From assembly GCA_964567485.1 (NCBI GenBank), contig CAZMMX010000012.1, forward strand, positions 1 through 64,000: a stretch of DNA of 64,000 nucleotides. The letters are read 5' to 3'. The position numbers and the translations under genes are program-made. Shown piece after piece: positions 25,309 to 32,860 of this stretch. A model generated the notes under the pieces. That model did no database searches. It was not told the origin of the DNA and saw only the letters and a program-made list of their open reading frames with translations. Positions within the stretch are counted from its first letter, which is position 1; every line of letters begins with the position of its first letter. The stretch comes from UBA1413 sp964567485 (GTDB lineage: Bacteria > Bacteroidota > Bacteroidia > Bacteroidales > Prolixibacteraceae).

Positions 25309-27441
25309 TCAGAGGTTCACCCCCAGTCCCACGAAAAAAGTACGCCCCGGCGTTCCGGTATTGTAGCCCCCCGAAGGATCGGTATAGTCAAGAATATTGT
25401 CGACACCCGCCTTTATATAATAGTGCGTGTTAAAGGTATGGGTGGTGGTGAGTTTCCACAGAGAAAAACGCTCCAGATCAACGACCGAGGTCTGGTGTGT
25501 GCGGTCATCCATCAGGTTGATCTTTTTATCCCCGAAAAAGTTCCCCTGGAGGTTCAAATTCAAAGCGTACTCTCCGGCAGTCATGCGATAGTCGGCATTG
25601 AATTTCCCCGAGAAGTGGCGCACGTTGTCGAAGACCTTGTTTTCCACCTGGTCATACTTCTTGGAAAAGGTGACCGAGCCGGTGAACAGGAGGTTGCGGA
25701 CCACCCGTGTCTTGAGAAGAACGTCGATTCCCCTGACCGTAACGTGGTCGTAATTGCGGTAGGTATATTCAATGATGCCTCCGGGCTTAACAGAAAATTC
25801 ATCGAGGTTTTCGGTGATCATGTCGGAGATGTCGTTATGGAATGCCGACACCGCAAACGAAACCCCCTGGCGTGTGTACTCCATAGAGAGAGAGCTGTAG
25901 CGTGATGTCTCCGGCTTGAGGTCTTCATTTCCGAGGAGGAACATGGGCGGACCGGGCACCGGCAGTTTGAACGACATGTACTTCTCCTTCAGGGAAGGGG
26001 TTTTGTAGCCCATACCGAAGTTACCGCGGAAGGCAAAATGCCACACGTGAACCATGGCAGAGATCTGGGGTGTGAAATGCCAACCATAGAGTGAATTGTT
26101 GTGCGCACGGAAACCGCCGGTGAAGTTCAGGGCCTGACCGGCCTGAATATCCTCCTGGGCAAAAAGGATATAGTCGGCATTGTTTTTCTGGTCGATGTTG
26201 TTGCGGGGGGCATCCAGCCGCTCGTGGACATATTCGGTTCCCAGGGTCAGCAGGTTCCAGGGGGCAAGCCTGAAGTTCCCGGTCAGCCGGGCATTGTCGT
26301 AACGGTTGTCGTAATCGCTGACCAGAGAGTCGGGGGTGATCTTGTTAAAAAGTTCGTAATTGTCAGAATTCCAGCTCAGGGTGATGTCATTCCGGTGGCC
26401 GGGAAACCAGGAGGCTTTGGCGCCCCAGGTCAGCCCCCTGTTTTTACGGTCATAAAGCTCTGCCGCCGTGTTGTCATGGTTTTTGTCCATGGTGGAAAGG
26501 CGCCCTTCCACCAAAAAATCGGAAGAGGCGGTAAAGCGCACCTTTTCGCTGACCACCAGGGCATCTTCACGCTCCTGGGTACGATAGGTATTGCCCTGCA
26601 TGACGTCGTAGCCGTCGGTCTTGTCAAAAACCAGAGAGGTCTGCGACGAGAATTTCCCCCTTTGCGCACCGGCGCTGAACTGGTAATTCTGGGTGTTGTA
26701 CTCTGAAAACCTGACTGCTGCCGAGTGACTTATTTGCCTGGTGGGATTTTTGGTAATCACGTTAATGATGCCGCCCAGGGCGTTGGAACCATAGAGCGTG
26801 GAGCCAGCCCCCTTGACCACCTCGATGCGCTCAACGGAAGCCATGTTAATCCTGCTGTAGTCGATATCCCCATAAGTATCCCCGGCAATGCGCTCCCCAT
26901 CGACCAGGAAAACCATATACTGGGGGTCTATCCCTTGCAGGGAGAGAGACTTCCCGGTGGCTGTATGCGAAAATTCCATCCCCGGAACCGCCGTTTCCAA
27001 CGCCTGGGTGATGTTGGTCACATCGCGGCTCACCAGTTCCCTGATCCCGATCGACTGGGTCAGCACCGGCGTATTACGGAGGCTCTTCTCAGTACGGGTC
27101 CCGGTAACTACCACGGCATTCAGGTCAATAGAAGTCTCCGTCATCACAAAATCAATGGTGACATCACCACCGCGGACTTCTGCCTGTTTCTCCAGGGTTT
27201 CATATCCGAAGAAACTGACCCTGAGGTCATAAACACCGCTTTTCAGGCCTGTAATGACATATCTACCCTCGTTATCGGAAGCGGTGCCTGCCGCAGTGTT
27301 TCTGATCACGATATTGGCGCCGGAAAGCACCTCACCGCCGGCACTACGCACGGTTCCGGTGATCCTGCCCTGTCCGTGCAACGTCATGGCCGAAAAAAAG
27401 AACAGCAGGACCAAGCCTGTTCTGAATACTATATTTTGCAT
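25309..27441 (-). CDS. TonB-dependent receptor, BtuB/Cir-like
   Basis: This 710-residue outer-membrane receptor has a signal peptide (LLFFFSAMTLHGQ), a CarboxypepD_reg-like domain (GRITGTVRSAGGEVLSGANI), a TonB-box-like LNAVVVTGTR, a plug (MEFSHTATGKSLSLQGID, VERIEVVKGAGSTLYGSNAL, GGIINVITK) and a barrel ending in GLGVNL. The size and plug motifs resemble receptors for siderophores, haem or cobalamin rather than SusC. No cobalamin riboswitch motif was found upstream. Instead four direct repeats with a 22-bp period lie 45-120 bp upstream of the start, so control by a repeat-binding activator or repressor is likely. The ligand is unknown. Confidence 0.9.
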   Translation of the reverse strand: MQNIVFRTGLVLLFFFSAMTLHGQGRITGTVRSAGGEVLSGANIVIRNTAAGTASDNEGRYVITGLKSGVYDLRVSFFGYETLEKQAEVRGGDVTIDFVMTETSIDLNAVVVTGTRTEKSLRNTPVLTQSIGIRELVSRDVTNITQALETAVPGMEFSHTATGKSLSLQGIDPQYMVFLVDGERIAGDTYGDIDYSRINMASVERIEVVKGAGSTLYGSNALGGIINVITKNPTRQISHSAAVRFSEYNTQNYQFSAGAQRGKFSSQTSLVFDKTDGYDVMQGNTYRTQEREDALVVSEKVRFTASSDFLVEGRLSTMDKNHDNTAAELYDRKNRGLTWGAKASWFPGHRNDITLSWNSDNYELFNKITPDSLVSDYDNRYDNARLTGNFRLAPWNLLTLGTEYVHERLDAPRNNIDQKNNADYILFAQEDIQAGQALNFTGGFRAHNNSLYGWHFTPQISAMVHVWHFAFRGNFGMGYKTPSLKEKYMSFKLPVPGPPMFLLGNEDLKPETSRYSSLSMEYTRQGVSFAVSAFHNDISDMITENLDEFSVKPGGIIEYTYRNYDHVTVRGIDVLLKTRVVRNLLFTGSVTFSKKYDQVENKVFDNVRHFSGKFNADYRMTAGEYALNLNLQGNFFGDKKINLMDDRTHQTSVVDLERFSLWKLTTTHTFNTHYYIKAGVDNILDYTDPSGGYNTGTPGRTFFVGLGVNL

Positions 27442-27480
27442 CTGTTTTGAGTATTTTGTTATTGTGGTTAGAAAATCCCA

Positions 27481-27568
27481 ATAATCCGGTCAGAGGTTTT
27501 CACATTTCCGGTCAGAATCGTAGGTCAATCTGGTCAGAGCATTGTGCACTTCTGGTCATAGAATTTCG
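27481..27568. repeat. four direct repeats with exact 22-bp period (array 1)
   Basis: The core YGGTCAKA, commonly TTCCGGTCAGA, has its GGTCA at 27488, 27510, 27532 and 27554, exactly 22 bp apart each time. The sequence between cores is not conserved. A fifth, degenerate GGT falls in phase at 27576. On the receptor strand the core reads TCTGACCRG. The cores lie on one face of the helix, as expected for binding sites of a multimeric regulator. The half-site CATTTCCGG also occurs in array 2 upstream of oxyR. Confidence 0.8.
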
Positions 27569-27618
27569 CTGTTGAGGTTGAGTCCCCATAATTCCGGATG
27601 GTTCTGTAAAATTATAAT

Positions 27619-27715
27619 GGGGTTCCGCGGCACCAGGGTTTACGTGGCTGATGTCCCGGACTGGAGGGTCCTGCCCGGGGATGGGCATAACGGTCCTTTC
27701 ACGGGCCGGGGAACC
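27619..27715. other. GC-rich foldable intergenic segment
   Basis: GGTTCC (27621-27626) can pair with GGAACC (27710-27715), enclosing further pairing such as TGCCC-GGGGAT-GGGCA. It is markedly richer in GC than the flanking repeats. It lies just past the stop of the small gene at 27721-28062 and could be its terminator or a structured leader for the receptor gene. No known RNA family was recognised. Confidence 0.3.
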
Positions 27716-27720
27716 TCAAA

Positions 27721-28062
27721 TCAGGAAATGAAGGGAGGGGCTTTGTTCCCCGGATGGCAAAGAAGCCATGGAACAAGATGGGGCGTTAGTTCCGGCAGGA
27801 CAAACCGGGAAATGCCCTCTACCCCGGGAATCGGGATATGGGCAGGTGTCAGGGTCCCCGCTGCGAAAAAGTGAGGGGCCGCAGTGGAAGTTACGGGGAT
27901 TTGGGCATACACCAGGGCATCCAACTCCTGAGGAGCCGGTACGGCGGAAAAACGGAGCGTTTCCTGATCGCCAACGCTCCTTCCCGAAAGGAAGAAGATC
28001 AGCGGCAGGCATACCGTCATCAGAAAGGGAAGCATCTGTCCCGCTAAAGTGGTGAAAAACAT
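27721..28062 (-). CDS. small membrane-anchored or secreted hypothetical protein
   Basis: This 113-residue protein has a hydrophobic N-terminal segment (GQMLPFLMTVCLPLIFFLSG) that could be a signal anchor. After it come RSVGDQETLRFSAVPAPQEL and a Pro/His-rich tail with a Cys in LLCHPGN. I do not recognise it. The case for a real gene is an exact TATATTTG promoter element 21 nt upstream of the ATG, an AGGA near the expected ribosome-binding position, and its place between the receptor gene and oxyR. The length and lack of known family leave some doubt. It is divergent from oxyR. Confidence 0.5.
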   Translation of the reverse strand: MFFTTLAGQMLPFLMTVCLPLIFFLSGRSVGDQETLRFSAVPAPQELDALVYAQIPVTSTAAPHFFAAGTLTPAHIPIPGVEGISRFVLPELTPHLVPWLLCHPGNKAPPFIS

Positions 28063-28083
28063 GAGAATCCTAATAAAGAAGGC

Positions 28084-28091
28084 CAAATATA
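28084..28091 (-). promoter_or_regulatory. -7 promoter element TATATTTG of the small gene
   Basis: The minus-strand TATATTTG matches TAnnTTTG and lies 21 nt before the ATG at 28062. No clear TTTG is found 19 nt upstream. Confidence 0.45.
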
Positions 28092-28140
28092 CATTTTTTA
28101 CCGGAATTATAACCGGCTTTAATTTTTACGGGATCCCCGG

Positions 28141-28217
28141 TCATCTCCGGAAGAGACCAGAGTCATTTCCGAAGCTCTTCGCCCCCATTTCCGGAATAAA
28201 TCCCTACCTTTCGGGAA
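28141..28217. repeat. direct repeats with 22-bp period upstream of oxyR (array 2)
   Basis: Three units starting at 28141, 28163 and 28185 share the consensus TCATTTCCGGAA; their CC steps fall at 28147, 28169 and 28191, exactly 22 bp apart. A fourth, TTTCGGGAA, follows at 28209-28217 with 21-bp spacing and overlaps a promoter-like TACCTTTC at 28205-28212. The half-site CATTTCCGG is shared with array 1. The array lies immediately upstream of oxyR. Confidence 0.7.
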
Positions 28218-28231
28218 ATTTTCCGACGCCG

Positions 28232-29173
28232 ATGATCACGATCACTCAGCTTGAATATATAGTGGCCGTAGACACTTACCGTCACTTCGGGAAAGCTGCC
28301 GAACAATGTTTTGTGACCCAGCCCACCCTGTCGATGCAGATCAAAAAACTGGAAGAAGACCTGGAAGTAATCATTTTTGACCGGAGCAAACAACCGCTGA
28401 TTCCCACCGACGTGGGCCAGCGAATCATTGAGCAGGCCAGGGTAGTGCTGACGCAGACCGAGGAGCTGAAAAACATCATCAGGGATCATAAAAACCAGGT
28501 ATCGGGGGTGCTTCGCATCGGTATCATCCCCACCCTGGCCCCTTATCTCCTGCCCCTTTTCATTGGCCGGTATAAAAAAGCGTACCCCAATATCATCATC
28601 AGGGTGGAAGAACTGACCACCCGCAATATCATTGATCTGCTTCATAAGGACCTGCTTGACGTGGGCATTCTGGTGACGCCCCTGAAAGAGGAGAAAATCA
28701 TCGAGAAGCCTGTTTTCTATGAGGAGATGATGATATATGCCCATCGGGCCCATCCCATACATAACAAAAAGGAGATCACCCCGGCCGACATAGCCACTCC
28801 CGACATCTGGCTGTTGAGCGACGGCCATTGTTTCCGCAGTCAGGTGGTCAACCTGTGCTCTTACATGAGCGGCGCCGGCGGAGAACTCCCCTTTCAGTTC
28901 GAAGCCGGTTCCCTCGAAACCATCATCCGCATTGTCGACAAGGAGGGAGGCCTGACCCTGATCCCCGAACTGGCCAGGCTCGAAATGTCGGAAGAACACC
29001 GCAAAAACCTTCTCTCCTTCACCTCGGTCAAACCCCTGAGGGAAGTCAGTCTTGTGTACAGCCGTCATTTCGCCAAACACAGGTTGATCAACCTCTTATG
29101 GAAAGAAGTCAGGGCTGCTGTTCCCCCGGAAATGACAGGGTCCGAAAGAGGGTCCATCGTGGAATGGCGTTAA
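28232..29173 (+). CDS. oxyR: hydrogen peroxide-sensing regulator OxyR
   Basis: This 313-residue LysR-type regulator has an N-terminal helix-turn-helix (QLEYIVAVDTYRHFGKAAEQ, VTQPTLSMQIKKLEEDL) and a C-terminal ligand-like domain. The segment SDGHCFRSQVVNLC places cysteines at residues 200 and 209, the same spacing and surroundings as the peroxide-sensing Cys199/Cys208 of E. coli OxyR. I chose the ATG at MITITQLEYI because LysR proteins begin there; 61 upstream in-frame codons span the repeat array and promoter region. It probably controls its own gene, and the 22-bp repeats upstream are candidate sites for it or for another regulator. Confidence 0.93.
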   Translation: MITITQLEYIVAVDTYRHFGKAAEQCFVTQPTLSMQIKKLEEDLEVIIFDRSKQPLIPTDVGQRIIEQARVVLTQTEELKNIIRDHKNQVSGVLRIGIIPTLAPYLLPLFIGRYKKAYPNIIIRVEELTTRNIIDLLHKDLLDVGILVTPLKEEKIIEKPVFYEEMMIYAHRAHPIHNKKEITPADIATPDIWLLSDGHCFRSQVVNLCSYMSGAGGELPFQFEAGSLETIIRIVDKEGGLTLIPELARLEMSEEHRKNLLSFTSVKPLREVSLVYSRHFAKHRLINLLWKEVRAAVPPEMTGSERGSIVEWR

Positions 29174-29289
29174 AGAAAATTTTCTCCTCTCTCTCCCGAA
29201 TTTCAAAAAAAGTTATTTTCTTTGCAGCGCCAAAAAAACCAGGACTTGACACAACAATTCCGGGAAATGGCAAAAAAGTTCTCTTCTGT

Positions 29290-29320
29290 TTTGCAGGATT
29301 ACAAAAAAGATTTATTTTTG
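29290..29320 (+). promoter_or_regulatory. promoter of tRNA-Glu (TTTG, 19-nt spacer, TATTTTTG)
   Basis: TTTG at 29290-29293, a spacer of exactly 19 nt, then TATTTTTG at 29313-29320 is a full match to the Bacteroidota housekeeping promoter. The tRNA begins 30 nt downstream. Two similar but weaker CAAAAAAG...TTTGCAG modules lie upstream. Confidence 0.8.
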
Positions 29321-29349
29321 CAGTCCGATTTTCAGAAAGAAATCGAAAC

Positions 29350-29421
29350 GGTCGGTTCATCTAAGGGTTAGGATTCAAGATTTTCATTCTTGCCATAGGG
29401 GTTCGAATCCCCTACCGACTG
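29350..29421 (+). tRNA. tRNA-Glu (anticodon TTC)
   Basis: The 72-nt sequence folds as a cloverleaf. The acceptor is GGTCGGT with ACCGACT (G1-T72 wobble, discriminator G). The D arm is ATCT with GGAT, and the anticodon stem CAAGA/TCTTG encloses loop TTTTCAT with anticodon TTC. The T arm is GGGG-TTCGAAT-CCCC. CCA is not encoded. It lies 26 nt upstream of rpsT. Confidence 0.96.
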
Positions 29422-29447
29422 CTAATTTCATTAACAGAAAATTTGAA

Positions 29448-29699
29448 ATGGCAAATCACAAGTCAGCATTAAAGAGGATCAGGCAGACCGAGAACAAACG
29501 GCTGAATAACAAGTATTACGCGAAGACTACCCGTAATGCCATCAAGAAGTTCCGTTCAGAAACCAGTAAGGAAGAAGCGGAGAAACTGTATCCTGAAGTG
29601 GTATCTATGATTGACAAACTCGCCAAGAGGAATGTCATTCACAAGAACAAGGCTTCTAATCTTAAATCGAAGCTGGCATTGCAAATCAACCGGTTGTAA
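29448..29699 (+). CDS. rpsT: 30S ribosomal protein S20
   Basis: This 83-residue basic protein binds 16S rRNA in the small ribosomal subunit. It opens with MANHKSALKRIRQTENKRLN, the universal start of S20, and ends in NLKSKLALQINRL. Its length is normal. It is probably co-transcribed with the upstream tRNA-Glu, 26 nt away, since no separate promoter element is seen between them. A strong terminator follows. Confidence 0.97.
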   Translation: MANHKSALKRIRQTENKRLNNKYYAKTTRNAIKKFRSETSKEEAEKLYPEVVSMIDKLAKRNVIHKNKASNLKSKLALQINRL

Positions 29700-29722
29700 G
29701 GCAACAATTTCATAAAGAGACG

Positions 29723-29756
29723 AAAAAGGCCTCTCCATGTCAGGAGGGGCTTTTTT
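29723..29756 (+). terminator. intrinsic terminator of rpsT
   Basis: AAAAAGGCCTCTCC, loop ATGTCA, then GGAGGGGCTTTTTT forms a stem with one bulge followed by a T-run, 24 bp after the rpsT stop. Confidence 0.88.
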
Positions 29757-29794
29757 CATGATAGGATATCCGACCCTTAAACGACTGCACGCGG

Positions 29795-29814
29795 GTAACT
29801 CCCCGGGGAGTTAC
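29795..29814. promoter_or_regulatory. 20-bp perfect palindrome abutting the radC promoter
   Basis: GTAACTCCCC followed directly by GGGGAGTTAC is a perfect 20-bp palindrome with no spacer. It occupies the space between the -33 and -7 positions of the predicted radC promoter and touches the -7 element. The placement fits a dimeric repressor site. Confidence 0.6.
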
Positions 29815-29822
29815 TACCTTTG
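29815..29822 (+). promoter_or_regulatory. -7 promoter element TACCTTTG of radC
   Basis: TACCTTTG matches TAnnTTTG and ends 22 nt before the radC ATG at 29845. No -33 TTTG is present; the palindrome lies there instead. Confidence 0.55.
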
Positions 29823-29844
29823 GAAAGGCCACAATCCAAGCGTC

Positions 29845-30540
29845 ATGGAACCCTACCGGAAGTTGAATATCAGGGAGTGGGCCGCCGAGGACCGTCCGCG
29901 CGAGAAGATGCTGTCCCGGGGTCCCCGGTCGCTCAGTGATGCCGAGTTGATCGCCATCCTGATCGGGTCGGGAAGTGCCGGGGAGAGTGCCGTGGAGCTA
30001 TCGCGGAGGATTCTCCATTCGGTGAGCAATGACCTGGATGACCTGGGGCGCAAAAACAGCGAATACCTGACCCGTTTCAAGGGGATCGGAGAAGCCAAGG
30101 CCATCAATATCCTGGCAGCCATGGAGCTGGGACGACGGCGGCGGGAACACCTCCTTCCCGAAAAAGCCGGCATCACCGGCAGTAACGACGCCGCCGCCCT
30201 GCTCACCCCCCTGCTCGGAGACCTCGACCACGAAGAGTTCTGGATCATCCTGCTGAACAGGAGTAACAAAATTATCGATAAATTCATGGCCAGTAAGGGA
30301 GGTATCACCGGCACCGTCATCGACGTGCGCACCATCATGAAAGGGGCCGTAGAAAAATCGGCCACCTCCATGATCCTCGGCCATAACCACCCCTCGGGCA
30401 ACCTCTCCCCCTCTGACGCCGACCTCCAGATCACCCAAAAACTCAAAGAGGCCGGAAAAATCATGGAGATCCAGGTCCTCGACCACCTCATCATCACCCA
30501 GAAAAATTACTATAGTTTCGCCGACAACGGGTTAATTTAA
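29845..30540 (+). CDS. radC: RadC-family JAB-domain protein
   Basis: This 231-residue protein has an N-terminal helical region with a helix-hairpin-helix-like segment (LTRFKGIGEAKAINILAAME) and a C-terminal JAMM/MPN metalloprotease-like domain from about residue 105. The zinc motif is complete: HNHPSGNLSPSDAD, with an upstream Glu in LDHEEFW. Once linked to DNA repair, the family's role is now uncertain. The ATG at MEPYRKLNIREW is chosen since the family starts there and the promoter element lies just upstream. A perfect palindrome at the promoter suggests tight regulation. Confidence 0.92.
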   Translation: MEPYRKLNIREWAAEDRPREKMLSRGPRSLSDAELIAILIGSGSAGESAVELSRRILHSVSNDLDDLGRKNSEYLTRFKGIGEAKAINILAAMELGRRRREHLLPEKAGITGSNDAAALLTPLLGDLDHEEFWIILLNRSNKIIDKFMASKGGITGTVIDVRTIMKGAVEKSATSMILGHNHPSGNLSPSDADLQITQKLKEAGKIMEIQVLDHLIITQKNYYSFADNGLI

Positions 30541-30614
30541 CAAATGAATTTTTATCCCCTTCGGCGTCGGGGAGTATACTGTTTTGTCGTATATTAGCCC
30601 CAAACCACGCATTT

Positions 30615-31937
30615 ATGATCCTCGTTTTTACCGATATACCCTCTCCACGCATTGAATATACCTTGAAATTGATATTTCACGATATACTCGGCTCGGAAGT
30701 CAGGATTACCAGCGACCGGGAAGAGTATCTGCAGTCGAACTTACCGGGGATCTGTTATGCCACAGCGCCCCTGAACAGAGGTCTTTACATGGGGGCCCAT
30801 CCCCTGCTGACCACCACGACACGTGTCATGCCCCCCCTGGAACCCGTCTCCTGGAAGGGGGAAACCGGTTTTTTCCCGGCCTCTGAAGACTCCTTCATGC
30901 CGTTCGATCCTTTTGCCTCCTCCTTTCTGACTGTCACACGTCTCGAGGAGTATGCCCCGGGGCCCCGTGACCAGCATGGCAGGTTCAGGGCGACTGACTC
31001 CTTTCTGCACCGGTACGACCTCCTCGAAAAAGCCGTCGTTAACCGTTGGGCCCGTATGGTGGCCGACGCCCTGGAAGAAAATCACGGCACCCCCCTCTTC
31101 CCTCCGCCTGCCTCCTGTTGTCTCACCACCATCGACATTGACAACGCCTGGGCTTTCCGCCACAAAGGGTTCCTGCGCACTGCCGGGGCACTGCTCAAAA
31201 AAATATTCACGGGAAAGTGGAAAGACGCCCTCAGGCACTTTCTGGTGGTATGCTGCAAAAAAGAGGATCCCTACGATACCTACGCTTACATTTCATCACT
31301 GTACTCCGAAAAAAAGAACGGATTAAAGTTCTTTTTTCTTCTGGGGGACCGGGCACCCTACGACAAGCAGGTATCATGGCAGCATCAGAAGCTGTGGAAA
31401 CTGGTGCGGGAAACAGCAGACGCTTTTCCGGTGGGGATCCATCCCTCCTATGCTGCCGGCAAGGAAGCCGGGACCACCAGGACTCTCACCGAGAAACAAC
31501 GGCTGGAAAAGATCCTGGGGCGTCAGATCTCTGACAGCCGTCAGCATTACCTGCTTCTGGAGTTTCCCGGGACTTACCGGAAGCTTCTCGACGCTGACAT
31601 AACGACCGATTACACCATGGGATATTCCGACCGTCCGGGATTCAGGGCCGGTACCGCCACGCCCTTCCTCTTCTACGACCTGGAAAAAGAGGAGACTACG
31701 CCCCTGCGAATTTTCCCTTTCCAGGTGATGGACGGCACCCTCCGGCAATACCTGAAGATGACGCCCCGCGACGCCATCACCAAAATAACCGCCCTCCGCG
31801 ATGAGGTGCGCACCACAGGAGGCATCTTCTGTACCATATGGCACAACGAATCGCTCAACGACCAGGGATACTGGAGAGGATACCGGGTGGTGTTTGAGCG
31901 CCTGAACAGGGAGGGAAGCGGGCATGCCCAGGGATAA
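30615..31937 (+). CDS. polysaccharide deacetylase-family protein with DUF7033-like N-terminus
   Basis: This is a 440-residue protein. The N-terminal ~150 residues (MILVFTDIPSPRIEYTLKLI, FHDILGSEVRI) match the region I know as DUF7033. The C-terminal part has a degenerate NodB-like fold: CCLTTIDIDNAW at the first metal motif, FFLLGDRAPYDK, VGIHPSYAA, and GIFCTIWHNESL at the end. The first Asp and His-type ligands remain, so activity is possible but unproven. It starts a run of four genes with overlaps or short gaps and probably acts in cell-surface glycan assembly. Confidence 0.8.
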   Translation: MILVFTDIPSPRIEYTLKLIFHDILGSEVRITSDREEYLQSNLPGICYATAPLNRGLYMGAHPLLTTTTRVMPPLEPVSWKGETGFFPASEDSFMPFDPFASSFLTVTRLEEYAPGPRDQHGRFRATDSFLHRYDLLEKAVVNRWARMVADALEENHGTPLFPPPASCCLTTIDIDNAWAFRHKGFLRTAGALLKKIFTGKWKDALRHFLVVCCKKEDPYDTYAYISSLYSEKKNGLKFFFLLGDRAPYDKQVSWQHQKLWKLVRETADAFPVGIHPSYAAGKEAGTTRTLTEKQRLEKILGRQISDSRQHYLLLEFPGTYRKLLDADITTDYTMGYSDRPGFRAGTATPFLFYDLEKEETTPLRIFPFQVMDGTLRQYLKMTPRDAITKITALRDEVRTTGGIFCTIWHNESLNDQGYWRGYRVVFERLNREGSGHAQG

Positions 31938-32847
31938 CTCATCGCCATTGCGCCGCATCAGCCGGAAAGAACTTATTCTGCCGCGTTATGAGCAGTGTCT
32001 CAACGCCGGCGGCCACACCCCGGTCTATGCCTGGCCATGGTTCCTCGACATCATGGCCCGGGAGTGGGAAGTCCTGGTGTGGGAGGAGTACCGTTATGTC
32101 ATGCCAGTGGCCCGCCATAGAAAATGGGGCATCGCTTATGTCTACCAGCCTGCTTTTGCCCAGCAACTGGGCATATTTCCCCAACCTCCGCCGGAAATCA
32201 CCTTTCAGTTCTTCTCGTTCCTGGCTTCCGAATACCGCTATATCCACACCACCTCGGGTTTCGGGGATCAAGAGGCCCGGAAGGCAGGGTTTGAGGTGGT
32301 TCCCCTCCACACCCGGCTCCTGGCTCTTCATCAGGGGTATGAGGCCGTGGCCAAAGGGTATGATGATTACATCACCCAGAACCTGAAAAAGGCAGCGCAC
32401 CACGGGGTCACCGTGACCTCCGAAAGAGATGCGGAAGTTTTCTTTTCCATGCAGCGCCTCGCACGCGCCATCCCCATGCCTGCCCATAGCTGGCCCCGGT
32501 TTCGCAGGCTCATGGAGGCTACTCTTTCCGACGGCCGGGGAGTTCTCCTGGCCGCCCGCACCAAAGATCAGGAGGTCATAGCTGCTGCCTTTTTTATTCT
32601 CTGGCGGCAGCGGGCCTATTACATGGCCGTCTGCTCTTCGCCGCGCGGCAGGGAGCAGCGCGCGGGCTTCGCCCTTCTCGACACCTTCTTCAGGGAGCAC
32701 GCCGGGCAACCTCTGACCTTCGACTTCGAAGGATCCTCTGTCACAGGAGTAGACCGCTTTTTTGCCGCCTTCGGCAGCACCAACGCCCCCTATTATCTCT
32801 TTCACCTGAACAGACTTCCCCCGATCCTCAGGAAAATCAGGAAATAA
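31924..32847 (+). CDS. FemAB/GNAT-like acyltransferase-family protein
   Basis: This is a 307-residue protein. The segment YITQNLKKAAHHGVTVTSER, followed by RLMEATLSDGRGVLLAARTK, EVIAAAFFILWRQRAYYM and QPLTFDFEGSSVTGVDRFF, fits the FemAB-like double-GNAT fold that transfers amino acids or acyl groups to glycans. The start overlaps the preceding gene by 14 bp, indicating translational coupling. It probably modifies a surface polysaccharide or peptidoglycan precursor in the same pathway as its deacetylase-fold neighbours. The donor and acceptor are unknown. Confidence 0.72.
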   Translation: MPRDNSSPLRRISRKELILPRYEQCLNAGGHTPVYAWPWFLDIMAREWEVLVWEEYRYVMPVARHRKWGIAYVYQPAFAQQLGIFPQPPPEITFQFFSFLASEYRYIHTTSGFGDQEARKAGFEVVPLHTRLLALHQGYEAVAKGYDDYITQNLKKAAHHGVTVTSERDAEVFFSMQRLARAIPMPAHSWPRFRRLMEATLSDGRGVLLAARTKDQEVIAAAFFILWRQRAYYMAVCSSPRGREQRAGFALLDTFFREHAGQPLTFDFEGSSVTGVDRFFAAFGSTNAPYYLFHLNRLPPILRKIRK

Positions 32848-32860
32848 CGCCAGTCACACC

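Noticed and set aside
27481..27568. CRISPR-like array
   Set aside because: Only a ~8-11-bp core is repeated every 22 bp and there is no full repeat-spacer structure or cas gene.
27442..27720. Cobalamin riboswitch upstream of the BtuB-like receptor
   Set aside because: No GCCACTG or B12-box-like sequence was found; the region holds 22-bp repeats and an unrelated GC-rich fold.
27542..27874. Rightward open frame of 110 codons beside array 1
   Set aside because: Its composition (Gly/Arg/Trp-rich) is not protein-like and it is antisense to the more plausible small gene at 27721-28062.
28049..28231. Longer N-terminus for OxyR
   Set aside because: The extra 61 residues do not resemble a LysR protein and span the repeat array and the promoter-like TACCTTTC.
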